Shown one piece after another: positions 16,153 to 26,268 of a stretch of DNA of 64,000 nucleotides (position 1 is the first letter of the stretch; each line of letters opens with the position of its first letter). The notes beneath the pieces were generated by a model. It was not told the origin of the DNA. It made no database searches and was given only the letters and a program-made list of their open reading frames with translations. This DNA comes from an uncultured Verrucomicrobiales bacterium. GTDB taxonomy: Bacteria; Verrucomicrobiota; Verrucomicrobiia; Verrucomicrobiales; Akkermansiaceae. The stretch is taken from NCBI GenBank assembly GCA_937928545.1, contig CALGJQ010000011.1, positions 81,309-145,308 on the forward strand, read 5' to 3'. Both the position numbers and the translations under genes were made by a program.

Positions 16153-19100
16153 CTAAGGAGCATTCACCTCAATCTTCACACGGAAGAACCTCCGCCCAAT
16201 CATCGCCCCATCCTGCCATTGCAGTGGCTCACTTCCAAGGAAAGTCAGCTCGTCTTCATGCCAAGTTTCTAGATCATCACTCCACTGAAGAATCACCGTC
16301 GCATCATCCGCACCCGCTCTCTTAGGAACATTCACCACTCCCGTGCTAGGATCGTAACTCAAGCTTCCGTCCAGAGCATAAGACAAGAGATCTCCACCAA
16401 GGTAAGGAATCGAATCACTCCCTCCCGGATTACCACCCACCGCAAGACTCGCCCGCCAGTTTTGCGGTTCATCGGGATCACCTGAAAGAAAGACTAAGCT
16501 CGTCCCGACCTCACCCGGACTCACGGGCCATGCCCCCTCATTCTCATAAGTAAACTCCGCAATCGTAGAACCATCGGCATCATCAAGCTTCAGCGTCTCG
16601 CCACCATTTCGCAGGGAGCCCGAAGTGAATTCACTCTTCATCACGACAATCCGGCCACCCGGCGCAAGCATCGTTCCCGCTGGAAAAGTATACTCAATTC
16701 CATCCGTAAACTGCACACCACTCAAATCAAGAGTCAGACTATCGCTCGTATTTAAAAGCTCGATAAACTCCGCCTCTTCATCTGGTTGCGGATCATACAT
16801 TACCTCACTGATCACAAGATGAAGCTGATTAGGATTCGGCATCACCGGAGTCGTCGTCTGAGCAACCACCGCACTCACCTCATTCACCAAAGTCAGACTC
16901 TCTCCAAAATTCGAAAGCTTCCCACTGTAGTTTCCGAGAACGAATCGTCGCTCTTCTCCAGTCGGGCCGGTGGCACGACTTCTAAAACTCACCACCTCAG
17001 GGCTCAGGAAACAACTAGAGTTGGCCGGAATCACACTCCCCGGAGGGAAGGTGTAAGAAACACCCCCATTCAAAACCCAGTCCGAAACATCAACTGCCCA
17101 TGAATTAGGATTCGTAATCTCAATAAACTCTTCATCTTGATTCCCACTCACTGGATTTGCCACAATCTGGCCAAAGCCTACGATCGAATTCAGCGGCGCC
17201 TCCTCTGGCAAAAGCCCACCCCAAGTCACATAAAGCTGCTGACGCCGAGTCGGCAGGTAAAAGTCAATGAGATCATCTTGCACGTCAACCAGCGACAGCG
17301 GCCACTGCGTGGCATCAAAGCTTCGCTCAGCCGCCACCTGCGTATCGAGCGTTACGAAAAGATCATCCATCCAAGTCGTCGCGAGGTAATCATCCATCAA
17401 GGTCCGCAAGCGACGATAATACATCTCACGCACGACCTCATTCTTAAAGAGCGCCGCAGACATTCCATTAAATGAGCGACCCTCTTCGCCATCAGGAAAC
17501 AGCGGATGATTAAAGTCCGGATCTTGGAAGCGTGAATTGATCAAAAGGTTCAAATCGGTATCCCACGCCAACTGCGTCCACTCATCTTTCTCACGATCAT
17601 GGTGAACGTAGAAATTATGACCCACGCGGTCGTAGTTGTAAGTCAGCGCATCCACCGCGAACTTATTTATGATCCCCGGGAGATCGAGGTGATCGAAGAC
17701 ATAATCTGATCGTGCAGGCTCGGCCGCATTGAGCTGATCAATCAAGGCCACCAGATCATCATAAGGCTCATCTTTTCGAGTCGCTTTTCCAAAGCGGTCT
17801 GGAGTTCCGGTGCCCACCCCAAGATTCGCGCCATTTCTTGACTTATAAAGCGCGCCATCATCATCGAGCCCTCGACGTCGCAAAAAAGTCGCATTGATTT
17901 GCTCCGTAAATGAGAAGAGCCCGAAGTAATCACTATTCTGGCGCACCTGCATATAGAACATGTGAAAAACCGGCATCCCCACCTCATTGGCGAGCCCTAA
18001 GTAGGCATACTCGCGAAGAAAGGAGCTTCGCGCATTTGGGAATTGATCCACAAAGTGAGACTGCAAATTAAATTCATCGACCGGCTCCTCCGCAGGATCC
18101 CACTCCATTTCGTAACCCTCATTGAGCTCGACCTTAAACTTCGGCTTCTCCCATCTCGACGCGGAATTCCCCCGTGTCCTCATCTGCGCATTGTCGTAAA
18201 ACTTGCCCTCATACGATAAGGAAACTGGGCCGAAATCGGAGTTATTCGGCTTACTCGTCCGACCTGCTGAATCCCAACCAGAGTCCTTATACCAGTCCGG
18301 ATCTTCGGCAAAGGTATGCAAGACCGGGAACGCGGTATTGATCGAACTATCCTCGGCCACCACTCCATAATACTGGGGAGAAAAGTCAGCAGGAACATTC
18401 GCCGGATATGGCGTCACTCGTCCCAGCGCATCACTCGCCGTCGCACGCCAGCGCAGCATCTCCCCCTCACCCACCGCGCTCGTCGGAACCGTCGCCGACC
18501 AAATATTCCCACCCGTGTTCGTCATCGATAATTGTGACTCCGCGCCATACCCAATCCGATAGTGCAGCGTAACATCAGTCAGCGCTGAACCATTTTCATA
18601 AACCGCCACACTCACCGGGATGCTGATCGGAGAAAAAGCAGGATCCTCCGTCAACGCCGTCAACACTGACCCCGTCTCCACCGTAAGCGCGCCATTCGGA
18701 GCACCCGGAGTGGGCGATTCAAAAAATCCAAGCGAAACCAAGTCCGGCCCGAGACCATAAGAGACATCTTCGTGCATCTCCGGAAGAAAAGGAATGAAAG
18801 CTTGCTCCACCGTGACGCCATCAGCAGCCACCAGCGCCAGATAATCACTCCCACCACTCAGCTTAAAAGAAGTGTGAATCTCTCCTCCGACCGAGACATC
18901 ATCGCCTGAGGCAAAAACCACCAACGAGCCATTCGCCGGAACAATCGAGTTCACCGGAAAACTCCACTTCATCAAATCGCCCAAATCATCCGATAAGAAA
19001 GCCCCACTCAAATCATAGTCACTCTCCGTAAAGTTCGTGAGCTCAATCCAATCGGGCGACGATCCATCTGCCGCGAAAAGAATGTTGTCATTGTCCGACA

Positions 19101-20103
19101 TTACCTCCGTGATTTTCACCGGAAAATCATCCGCAAAAACCAAGAGCCCCCGAGTCTCGGTAAATGCCCCCTTCGTAACCTCTAGCTCATAATAGTGAGT
19201 CTCCGCCACACTCAGAGAAAGACTTCCCGCTCCATTCGTGGTCTGACCCGAAACATCGACTCCATCCAATGTCACCGTATCAAAGTCGACCAAGTCCCAT
19301 TCCAACAGAACCGTTGCCCCGGGCAAAACCGACTGGGAATCACTCATGAACGAACTGATCAACTCCGCGCTCTCACCACTCGCCAGAACATTATCGAGCC
19401 AGAAGCCCGAAGAAACTCCACTTGTGCCACCATTCAATTCGAAACCAATTCGGTTTAGCGTCGCCGCATTCCCTGAATAAGGCAGCTCTGCCGATGTCCA
19501 CTCACCATTACCGCCATCATGCTCAATGACGTATCCACTGTCTCCCAAGACCAACTTAATCTCAGCCAAAGCCGAGGGATCCCACGAACCTAAAAAAGCA
19601 TGATCCCCTCCTCCTCCGGCGGGGACATTCGTATACCCATTATCTGGATGAGTGTAAGCAACACGCATCCCATCGCTCCCACTACTCACTGCCGTGAGAA
19701 TCACCTGAAACGAAATCGCATCTGTAGCATCGTAACCCGTCACGATCACATCCTTCACGTGACTCCCTATCGACCTCCGGATCGCATAAGAAAACGAAAC
19801 CTCAGCACCATCGATAAGACCCAAGGGACTTTCCAAATTTGCATTGATCTCTTGATCCGCTGATGGACGATCGATCAAAAGCCCCTTATCTCCACCACTG
19901 TCGAAAACCCCAAGCGAAGATGCATTCCCCGGAAGATCAGACCAAGTCCCCACCGCTGAGCCCGCATTCAAGTTCTCCTCAGTTGTCGGATCACTTACCA
20001 AGGAAGCATTAAAATCGGCATCGAAAGCGACACCCTGAGCCTTAAGAGAGCCAACGAAAATAATGCTTCCCCAAAGAATGAGGTGAAAGGGGTAATTTAG
20101 CAT
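16153..20103 (-). CDS. Large secreted CotH / lamin-tail-domain protein
   Basis: A 1316-residue secreted protein. The start at 20103 gives a signal peptide (LNYPFHLILWGSIIFVGSLK, then AQG). In order: a jelly-roll-like domain (about 30-260), a first lamin-tail domain (about 328-430; VKITEVMSDN, PDWIELTNF) and an Ig-like segment. Then comes a CotH kinase-like domain (about 620-920; MRTRGNSASRWEKPKFK, QLAWDTDLN), a second lamin-tail domain (about 978-1045), a third (about 1094-1160; ISEVMYDPQPDEEAEFIEL) and a C-terminal beta-domain (LQWSDDLETWH) common in this phylum. CotH domains phosphorylate surface proteins in spores; here the role is unknown. No PEP-CTERM tail is seen. Confidence 0.88.
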   Translation of the reverse strand: MLNYPFHLILWGSIIFVGSLKAQGVAFDADFNASLVSDPTTEENLNAGSAVGTWSDLPGNASSLGVFDSGGDKGLLIDRPSADQEINANLESPLGLIDGAEVSFSYAIRRSIGSHVKDVIVTGYDATDAISFQVILTAVSSGSDGMRVAYTHPDNGYTNVPAGGGGDHAFLGSWDPSALAEIKLVLGDSGYVIEHDGGNGEWTSAELPYSGNAATLNRIGFELNGGTSGVSSGFWLDNVLASGESAELISSFMSDSQSVLPGATVLLEWDLVDFDTVTLDGVDVSGQTTNGAGSLSLSVAETHYYELEVTKGAFTETRGLLVFADDFPVKITEVMSDNDNILFAADGSSPDWIELTNFTESDYDLSGAFLSDDLGDLMKWSFPVNSIVPANGSLVVFASGDDVSVGGEIHTSFKLSGGSDYLALVAADGVTVEQAFIPFLPEMHEDVSYGLGPDLVSLGFFESPTPGAPNGALTVETGSVLTALTEDPAFSPISIPVSVAVYENGSALTDVTLHYRIGYGAESQLSMTNTGGNIWSATVPTSAVGEGEMLRWRATASDALGRVTPYPANVPADFSPQYYGVVAEDSSINTAFPVLHTFAEDPDWYKDSGWDSAGRTSKPNNSDFGPVSLSYEGKFYDNAQMRTRGNSASRWEKPKFKVELNEGYEMEWDPAEEPVDEFNLQSHFVDQFPNARSSFLREYAYLGLANEVGMPVFHMFYMQVRQNSDYFGLFSFTEQINATFLRRRGLDDDGALYKSRNGANLGVGTGTPDRFGKATRKDEPYDDLVALIDQLNAAEPARSDYVFDHLDLPGIINKFAVDALTYNYDRVGHNFYVHHDREKDEWTQLAWDTDLNLLINSRFQDPDFNHPLFPDGEEGRSFNGMSAALFKNEVVREMYYRRLRTLMDDYLATTWMDDLFVTLDTQVAAERSFDATQWPLSLVDVQDDLIDFYLPTRRQQLYVTWGGLLPEEAPLNSIVGFGQIVANPVSGNQDEEFIEITNPNSWAVDVSDWVLNGGVSYTFPPGSVIPANSSCFLSPEVVSFRSRATGPTGEERRFVLGNYSGKLSNFGESLTLVNEVSAVVAQTTTPVMPNPNQLHLVISEVMYDPQPDEEAEFIELLNTSDSLTLDLSGVQFTDGIEYTFPAGTMLAPGGRIVVMKSEFTSGSLRNGGETLKLDDADGSTIAEFTYENEGAWPVSPGEVGTSLVFLSGDPDEPQNWRASLAVGGNPGGSDSIPYLGGDLLSYALDGSLSYDPSTGVVNVPKRAGADDATVILQWSDDLETWHEDELTFLGSEPLQWQDGAMIGRRFFRVKIEVNAP

Positions 20104-20344
20104 GAACTGAGCTGAAATGAACTTTGGAAACCCGAAGCCTGCAAGAGCTAAGATCATTCAGAAAATAAATGGGCAGGGATCTGATGAGACATCTTCTCTG
20201 TGTGCCAATGAAAGCGCGCCTGTAACCGCCTAACTTTTAGGGTTCTGTCTTTCTCAGACCGACAATAAGCCACTCGCCCCAGCATGTATAACAACTCAAA
20301 ATAACTTGCGCCACTTTCTCGGCAGCCCTAAATTTCAGCTTCAT

Positions 20345-22849
20345 ATGCGTTTTCGACTTAATTCCTTTTCTTCCAAGCTTTCTGCCTTTGGTTTAACACT
20401 TGCTCTCGCTGCTTCGGCAAAGGCCCAGACCGTCCTCGTTGACTTTAGTGATGTAAGCACCATCGCTAACACTGGAACCGACACCTACAACATCATTGCC
20501 AATCCACAGGGGACGACCACAACCAATCACCCACTCCCTTCTGGCCAGACTCTAACTTTAGATGACCTCTTTGATTCGGCAGGCCTCGCCACAGGTGTTG
20601 ATGTCATTCTAGACACCTACAATAACGGATCTGGTCAACTTCGTGGAGGTACTGCGAACGGCAACGGTCTCACTCATTTCCCCGTAGTCGGCGTCGAGGA
20701 TAGCGCCTCTACAGATTCTTTCTGGCTAAATAATCACAACTCAAATGGCACAGGCGCGGGAAACGAATTCGGCTTCGTCCTCACCTTTAATGAGCTCACT
20801 GAATCTTTCTACAACATCACTGTTTTCGTTGGCTCAACGAACCTAGCCGGCTCTTGGTCTGTCACGACCGGAACAGGAGACACAAACATTAACGCCTTCG
20901 AAAACGACCAAGATAATGTCCTAACATGGACAAATGTCTCACCAATTAACGGCTCCATTACTCTCACCGGTGAGAGTCTTCCTTCGAATTCAAATTTTCA
21001 AAACACCTCTATTTCCTTCGCTTCCATCGAGAACGCGACCCCCGCTGGAATCTCTGACCCAGAATTCTCCGCCCCCACAGAAGTTGATTTCGAAGTCGTC
21101 CCCACTCCTCCCGGAACCGCAACCAAGACGATCTCGGTCCGGAACGTCGGTGCCTTAAATGACCTAAACATCACAGGGACTTCATTCACCGGTCCAAACG
21201 CTGCGAACTTCTCCGTAGTCTCCGCTCCTACCACTCTCACTCCGGGAGAAATTGGCTCGATCGAAATCGCTTTCGATGCCTTGACCGATACTGGCGATCT
21301 CACCGCAGCTTTCGAAGTCACCAGCAATGACCCCGATGACAGTCCAATCGTGATCGACCTCACCGCAACCGTCGATCCCGATGGCGACTCCGATGACGAC
21401 GGCAGCTCTGATGCTGATGAAGAGACGAATGGCACCGATCCACTCAATCCTGATTCCGACGGCGACACCATTAATGATGGCGATGAAGCGAACCTTGGCA
21501 CAAATCCTCTTTTAGCAGACTCCGATGGCGATGGCTTCACTGATCCGGAGGAAGTCGCCTTCTCCTCCAACCCTACCGATGCCAATGCCGATGGAGACAT
21601 GGACGATCTTACCGACACCGAAGAATTTGCCGCAGGCACCAACCCCGGCAATGACGACACCGACGGCGACACGATCAACGATGGAGCAGAACTCGCTTCC
21701 AACCCAGCCACCAACCCTCTTCTGGCTGACAGCGATGGCGACGGACTCGATGACAATGAGGAAGCAACCTCTAATACCGACCCCACCAATCCAGACAGCG
21801 ATGGCGACGGCATCCCAGACGGCACCGAAGTCGCCTCATCCTCAAACCCAAACAATGCCAATGACCCCATTGTCGGTGGCTTAACAACCACTTTCCTCAG
21901 CGGTTTTGAATACTCAGCAGGAGCACCCATCGTGGGAACCGATGCCGCAAATCTCGACGGCGCCGACGACCAAGTCGGAAGCTGGTCTGGAACTGTTCCC
22001 GGAGCAGTCGCTGGCGCTGGTGGCACCGAACTCTTCAGCTTCCAAGATGTCAGTGGCGACCAATTCCTTCTCGCCGACCGCCCCGGCGGCATCGCAACCT
22101 TCGATGCTGTCTTCACAAGCCCAGTCACCCTCGACTTCGCACGGGTCAACCTTGATACAGCTGTTCGCCGCACCATTGGCGGACAAGGAAAAGACCTAGA
22201 GATTGTAGGACTCGATAGCCTCGGCCAAGAATCCTTCCACCTCATTGTAAGCGCCGCTTCCTCCGGAGCGACTTCTGGAAAAATTGGCATCCGCAGCATA
22301 AATGATGGAGGAGCAGCGATCTTCGACCTCCCCACCACAGTCGGCGATGATTTACCCGGTGAATTACCTTTCTTTAGCGGCACTCAATTAAACAACTTTG
22401 GTAATGTCTCAATCGCCCTCGAGAGCGATGGCTATACCATCACTTTTTCTAAAGGCAGCGTGATCTACGTCACCGACAAACTGGACTTCAATGGAACTCC
22501 TGTCGATCTCAGTAGCATTCGCTTCATCGTTCCTGGCTCTCCCGATAATGGTAACATCCAAGGAGGTCTCTGGCTCGACGATGTCCAAGCAATTGGAGTC
22601 CCTACCGCACCAGCGACTCAAGCTCTCCAAATTATCTCCATCGACTTCGATGAAGCCCAGCGAAACACCACCATCCGCTTCGGCTCCACTCCCGGCGCCA
22701 CCTATATCGCGGAATACTCCGATGACCTCGTTAACTGGATCGAAATCACGGATAGTCTCGAATCCGAAGGCGCAGAGACCGAATTTGAAGACTTAGCCAT
22801 CCCAGTCAGCGAAAAAAAACGCTTCTACCGTTTTACTAAGAATCAATAG
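20345..22849 (+). CDS. Secreted multidomain protein with calcium-type TSP3 repeats
   Basis: A secreted 834-residue protein. The ATG at 20345 opens a signal peptide ending LALAASAKAQ. After an N-terminal beta region it has a choice-of-anchor-D type Ig-like domain (about 238-342; KTISVRNVGALNDLNITG). Six or so Asp-rich repeats of the DSDGDG type follow (about 343-505), as in thrombospondin type-3 calcium-binding repeats. Next is a jelly-roll domain (about 515-752; VRRTIGGQGKDLEIVGLDSL, GGLWLDDVQAIG). The C-terminal module (YIAEYSDDLVNWIEI) matches that of the divergent CotH protein. No sorting tail is visible. Probably an outer-surface or extracellular protein; function not known. Confidence 0.86.
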   Translation: MRFRLNSFSSKLSAFGLTLALAASAKAQTVLVDFSDVSTIANTGTDTYNIIANPQGTTTTNHPLPSGQTLTLDDLFDSAGLATGVDVILDTYNNGSGQLRGGTANGNGLTHFPVVGVEDSASTDSFWLNNHNSNGTGAGNEFGFVLTFNELTESFYNITVFVGSTNLAGSWSVTTGTGDTNINAFENDQDNVLTWTNVSPINGSITLTGESLPSNSNFQNTSISFASIENATPAGISDPEFSAPTEVDFEVVPTPPGTATKTISVRNVGALNDLNITGTSFTGPNAANFSVVSAPTTLTPGEIGSIEIAFDALTDTGDLTAAFEVTSNDPDDSPIVIDLTATVDPDGDSDDDGSSDADEETNGTDPLNPDSDGDTINDGDEANLGTNPLLADSDGDGFTDPEEVAFSSNPTDANADGDMDDLTDTEEFAAGTNPGNDDTDGDTINDGAELASNPATNPLLADSDGDGLDDNEEATSNTDPTNPDSDGDGIPDGTEVASSSNPNNANDPIVGGLTTTFLSGFEYSAGAPIVGTDAANLDGADDQVGSWSGTVPGAVAGAGGTELFSFQDVSGDQFLLADRPGGIATFDAVFTSPVTLDFARVNLDTAVRRTIGGQGKDLEIVGLDSLGQESFHLIVSAASSGATSGKIGIRSINDGGAAIFDLPTTVGDDLPGELPFFSGTQLNNFGNVSIALESDGYTITFSKGSVIYVTDKLDFNGTPVDLSSIRFIVPGSPDNGNIQGGLWLDDVQAIGVPTAPATQALQIISIDFDEAQRNTTIRFGSTPGATYIAEYSDDLVNWIEITDSLESEGAETEFEDLAIPVSEKKRFYRFTKNQ

Positions 22850-22954
22850 ATACTCCGCTAAAGCCGTATTTCACCTTGCTTCAGGAAAAACTCATTTCAA
22901 GATCATCATCTAACAGATCCTAAAAAATCGTCTAACCACCCATCACAACCAATC

Positions 22955-23716
22955 ATGAAACTTCGACAGTCCGCACTCACATTAGGAGCAATCTTACCTC
23001 TCGCATTCTCGAGCACGGCGAACGCAACTACTGTTTTAACGACCGATTTTGATTCCTTAGCGACCGGCGCAGTCACTTCGACAAATCTCGACGGCATAAC
23101 CACTGGCGGCACTTGGGCGCTCAACACAAGCCGCGATGCCACCTACATCATCCAAGATGATGGCGGAGATAGAGCATTGCTTGCTGATGATACTACAGGC
23201 TCAACTCCTGGTCGTGTTGATTTTTTTACTGTTTCACTGGGCTTACCGGCAGATATCAACGCCACAAGCATCGCAACTGTTGATTTCACCACTGCAACCC
23301 GCAGAACAGGTCAGAGCAAAGCACTGACCTACGAGTTCCTGGATAGTGGCGGAAACATCATCTCGAGAATCATTTGGGCAAACAGCGGAGCCGTCACTCT
23401 CAATGCTGGTGGCAGCCAAGGAAGTTCACCATTCTTTTTCACTGGCTCTTGGGATGCAGATGGAACGGGCGTTCGTGATGTTTCAGTGTCATTTGATGGA
23501 ACAAATACCATCCTAGACTTTAATGGCGTGACTGGGACTGTCCCACTCCTCACAGCTTCGACTGATCTGGCGGCTATTCGAGTGTCATCTGATTTCAACG
23601 CAGCCAACGGAAAAGGACTTTTTTTCACAGATCTCACCGTAAGTGTCGTCCCAGAGCCCAGCTCCGCTCTTCTCGGATTCTGTAGTCTCGCTCTCTTACT
23701 AAGACGCCGCCGCTAG
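22955..23716 (+). CDS. PEP-CTERM sorting-domain protein
   Basis: A 253-residue secreted protein: signal peptide LRQSALTLGAILPLAF and on to STANA, then a jelly-roll-like body (about 28-225) with the motif TATRRTGQSKALTYEFLDSG. It ends in VVPEPSSALLGFCSLALLLR plus RRR, a textbook PEP-CTERM signal recognised by exosortase. The body is the same domain type as in the two large proteins before it. An exosortase is encoded at 41093-42376. Ser/Thr-rich and low-complexity as usual for this class. Confidence 0.92.
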   Translation: MKLRQSALTLGAILPLAFSSTANATTVLTTDFDSLATGAVTSTNLDGITTGGTWALNTSRDATYIIQDDGGDRALLADDTTGSTPGRVDFFTVSLGLPADINATSIATVDFTTATRRTGQSKALTYEFLDSGGNIISRIIWANSGAVTLNAGGSQGSSPFFFTGSWDADGTGVRDVSVSFDGTNTILDFNGVTGTVPLLTASTDLAAIRVSSDFNAANGKGLFFTDLTVSVVPEPSSALLGFCSLALLLRRRR

Positions 23717-23749
23717 AGTTTAATCGCGAACCTCAAAATTTAGAATCAA

Positions 23750-23777
23750 CCACTCGCTCACCGGCGAGTGGTTTTTT
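23750..23777 (+). terminator. Rho-independent terminator after the PEP-CTERM gene
   Basis: Perfect 8-bp stem CCACTCGC / GCGAGTGG around a six-base loop, followed directly by six T. It sits 34 bases after the stop codon at 23716. Confidence 0.9.
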
Positions 23778-23863
23778 CATGCCATCTCCCCACTATCCTC
23801 ACTCACCATTAACAATGGCCTTTCCACGCATCAAATTGAGCTTAGACTATAAAATTCGTTCTC

Positions 23864-26242
23864 ATGAAGATTGCCACCAGCCTCCTCTTCGGACTCCTCC
23901 TCTCAAGCCTCTCTCTCTTCGGCAAAGAAAAACCCTCCTTGTCCGGTATCTACCCGCACCTTTCCTTCTTCAATGACGAAAACGAATGCGGCACCGGAGC
24001 CGTCGTCCCCTTCGCCGACCGACTCTGGGCCGTCACCTACGCGCCCCACTGGCCCACTGGATCATCTGACAAACTCTACGAGATTGATAAAGACCTCAAC
24101 ATGGTCATCCGCGAAGAATCCATCGGCGGCACTCCCGCCAACCGCATGATCCACCGCGAATCGAACCAACTCTTCATCGGACCCTACGCCATCGATCAAA
24201 ACCGCAAGGTCCGCACTATTCCCTACACAAAAATGTTCGGACGCCACACCGGTAACGCCCGACACCTTACCGATCCCGCCAATAAAATCTACTACGCCAC
24301 CATGGAAGAAGGTCTCTACGAAGTGGATGTTAAGACCCTCGACGTCAAAACCCTCTTCTACGATGAAGCGCAAAAAGGTTCTCCAAAAACCGACCTTCAC
24401 GGTTACCACGGAAAAGGATTTTACTCAGGACAAGGTCGCGTCGTCTATTCCAACAATGGTCAACGAGGAAAAGCAGCCAAGACAAACCCCTTCACCAAAT
24501 CCGGCGTCCTCGCTCAGTGGGATGGCAAAGCTAAAACCTTCGAAACTGTCCTCGAAAACCAATTCACCGAAGTCACCGGACCCGGTGGAATCTACGGACC
24601 CGAAAACCCCGCCACCGACCCCATTTGGGCCCACGGCTGGGACGCTCGATCCCTCATCCTCATGTGCCTTCACGATGGCGAGTGGCACCGCTACCGTCTC
24701 CCCAAAGCAAGCCATAGCTACGATGGCGCACACGGCTGGAACACCGAATGGCCCCGCATCCGCGAGATCGGCGAGGGCGATGACTTCCTCATGACGATGC
24801 ACGGCATGTTCTGGAAATCCCCCAAAACCTTCTCCGCCAAAAACTCCGCCGGCATCGCCCCCCGCTCCTCCTACCTCAAGGTCATCGGCGACTTCGCCCG
24901 CTGGGGAGACCACGTCGTCATGGGCTGCGATGACACCGCAAACTCCGAATTCCTCAATAAACGAAAAGCGAAAGGCCACCTCGCCGCCCCCCAATCCCAG
25001 TCCAACCTGTGGTTCGTCAAACCCGACCAACTCGACCACTTCGGCCCCGTCATCGGACGAGGTTCCGTCTGGCTCAATGACGAAGTCAAAGCAGGCGTCC
25101 CCTCCGATCCCTTCCTCTTCGCCAACTTCCGCCGCCGCGCCCTCCACCTCACCAGTGACGTCCCCACCGAAATCACGATCGAGATCGACCGCCTCGGCAA
25201 CGGCACCTGGGAACTCCTCAAAAAAGAACCGCTCGACCGCTACAACTGGCTCAGCTTCCCCGATGACCAAGCCGGCACCTGGATCCGCCTCACCTCCTCC
25301 GTCTCTCTGAAAAAAGCCACCGCCTGGTTCACCTACGGCGGCGAACCTCAGAAGCAAGACCTCGCCCCCTTCAAAGGCCTCGCCCGCATCGGCGAAAAAG
25401 ACATCTCCTCAGGCCTCGTCCGCGCCCGCGATAAAAACAAGCGCACCCTCCACCTCGGCACCGACTCCGCCGTCTATACCCTCGACGACAAAGCCCAGCT
25501 CACCGCCGACAAAAACTCCGACGCCCTCCCTTGGATCAAAGAAAACGTCGCCATCCCCTCTCGCCAAGGAGTCCTCCAAGTCGATGCCTCCTCCGTCCTC
25601 TACATCGATGACAAAGGAAAACGATTCCGCCTCCCCAAAGGCCCCGCCGCCTTCGACCAAGACGCCAGCCGCCTCTGCCGTGAAGTCGCCACCGAGCGCG
25701 ACCTCTTCAACTGCCACGGCACCTTCTACGAGCTCCCCGCAGAAAATGCCCTCGGCTTCGCCCGCGTCCGCCCCGTCTCCAGTCACGACCTCCAAATCCA
25801 CGACTTCTGCAGCTACCGCGGCATGCTCGTCCTCTCCGGCATCAACCTCGCCGCCACCGAAGACAACCCGCACATCGTCAAGTCAGACGATGGCAAAGCA
25901 GCCCTCTGGCTCGGCGCCATCGACGACCTCTGGAAGCTCGGAAAACCCACCGGAACCGGCGGCCCTTGGTTCAACTCCCCCGTCAAAAAAGGAGCCCCCT
26001 CCGACCCCTACCTCATGACCGGCTACGACAAAAAGACCCTCACCTTGAGCGCCGAAACCGCCACCACCATCACCGCCGAAATCGACATCACCGGCAACGA
26101 CGACTGGCACACGGGCCGCACCTGGCAAGTCACCCCGGACTCCCCCGTCACCGAAACCCTCCCCGAAGCCTTCCAAGCCTACTGGATCCGCTTTACCTCC
26201 AGCGCAGACACCACCGTCAGCGCTCAGCTCATCTACCGCTAA
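23864..26242 (+). CDS. Large secreted protein of unknown function (beta-propeller-like)
   Basis: A 792-residue protein with signal peptide MKIATSLLFGLLLSSLSLFG. The body has repeated Gly/Trp/Asp-rich strands (WAVTYAPHWPTGSSDKLYEI, NKIYYATMEEGLYEVDV) suggestive of a propeller. Two copies of a segment GKPTGTGGPWFNSPVKKGAP / GRGSVWLNDEVKAGVPSDPF followed by an HLTSD or TLSAE sandwich (about 400-500 and 680-790) suggest a duplicated C-terminal beta module. No catalytic motif is recognised. Similar proteins often accompany polysaccharide use in related bacteria (recalled, unverified). Confidence 0.75.
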   Translation: MKIATSLLFGLLLSSLSLFGKEKPSLSGIYPHLSFFNDENECGTGAVVPFADRLWAVTYAPHWPTGSSDKLYEIDKDLNMVIREESIGGTPANRMIHRESNQLFIGPYAIDQNRKVRTIPYTKMFGRHTGNARHLTDPANKIYYATMEEGLYEVDVKTLDVKTLFYDEAQKGSPKTDLHGYHGKGFYSGQGRVVYSNNGQRGKAAKTNPFTKSGVLAQWDGKAKTFETVLENQFTEVTGPGGIYGPENPATDPIWAHGWDARSLILMCLHDGEWHRYRLPKASHSYDGAHGWNTEWPRIREIGEGDDFLMTMHGMFWKSPKTFSAKNSAGIAPRSSYLKVIGDFARWGDHVVMGCDDTANSEFLNKRKAKGHLAAPQSQSNLWFVKPDQLDHFGPVIGRGSVWLNDEVKAGVPSDPFLFANFRRRALHLTSDVPTEITIEIDRLGNGTWELLKKEPLDRYNWLSFPDDQAGTWIRLTSSVSLKKATAWFTYGGEPQKQDLAPFKGLARIGEKDISSGLVRARDKNKRTLHLGTDSAVYTLDDKAQLTADKNSDALPWIKENVAIPSRQGVLQVDASSVLYIDDKGKRFRLPKGPAAFDQDASRLCREVATERDLFNCHGTFYELPAENALGFARVRPVSSHDLQIHDFCSYRGMLVLSGINLAATEDNPHIVKSDDGKAALWLGAIDDLWKLGKPTGTGGPWFNSPVKKGAPSDPYLMTGYDKKTLTLSAETATTITAEIDITGNDDWHTGRTWQVTPDSPVTETLPEAFQAYWIRFTSSADTTVSAQLIYR

Positions 26243-26268
26243 AAAAACGACACGAGGACTTGTCCCCC

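Noticed and set aside
16153..20157. Longer start for the CotH protein at 20157
   Set aside because: The first 18 residues would precede a clear signal peptide beginning at 20103; the later ATG is the better start.
20998..22383. 461-codon leftward frame
   Set aside because: Ser/Pro/Val-rich antisense of the TSP3-repeat gene; composition mirrors the Asp/Thr codons of the real gene and no domain is visible.
24425..25357. 310-codon leftward frame
   Set aside because: Gly/Glu/Val-rich shadow of the 792-residue secreted protein; such composition is typical of antisense to a C-rich coding strand.
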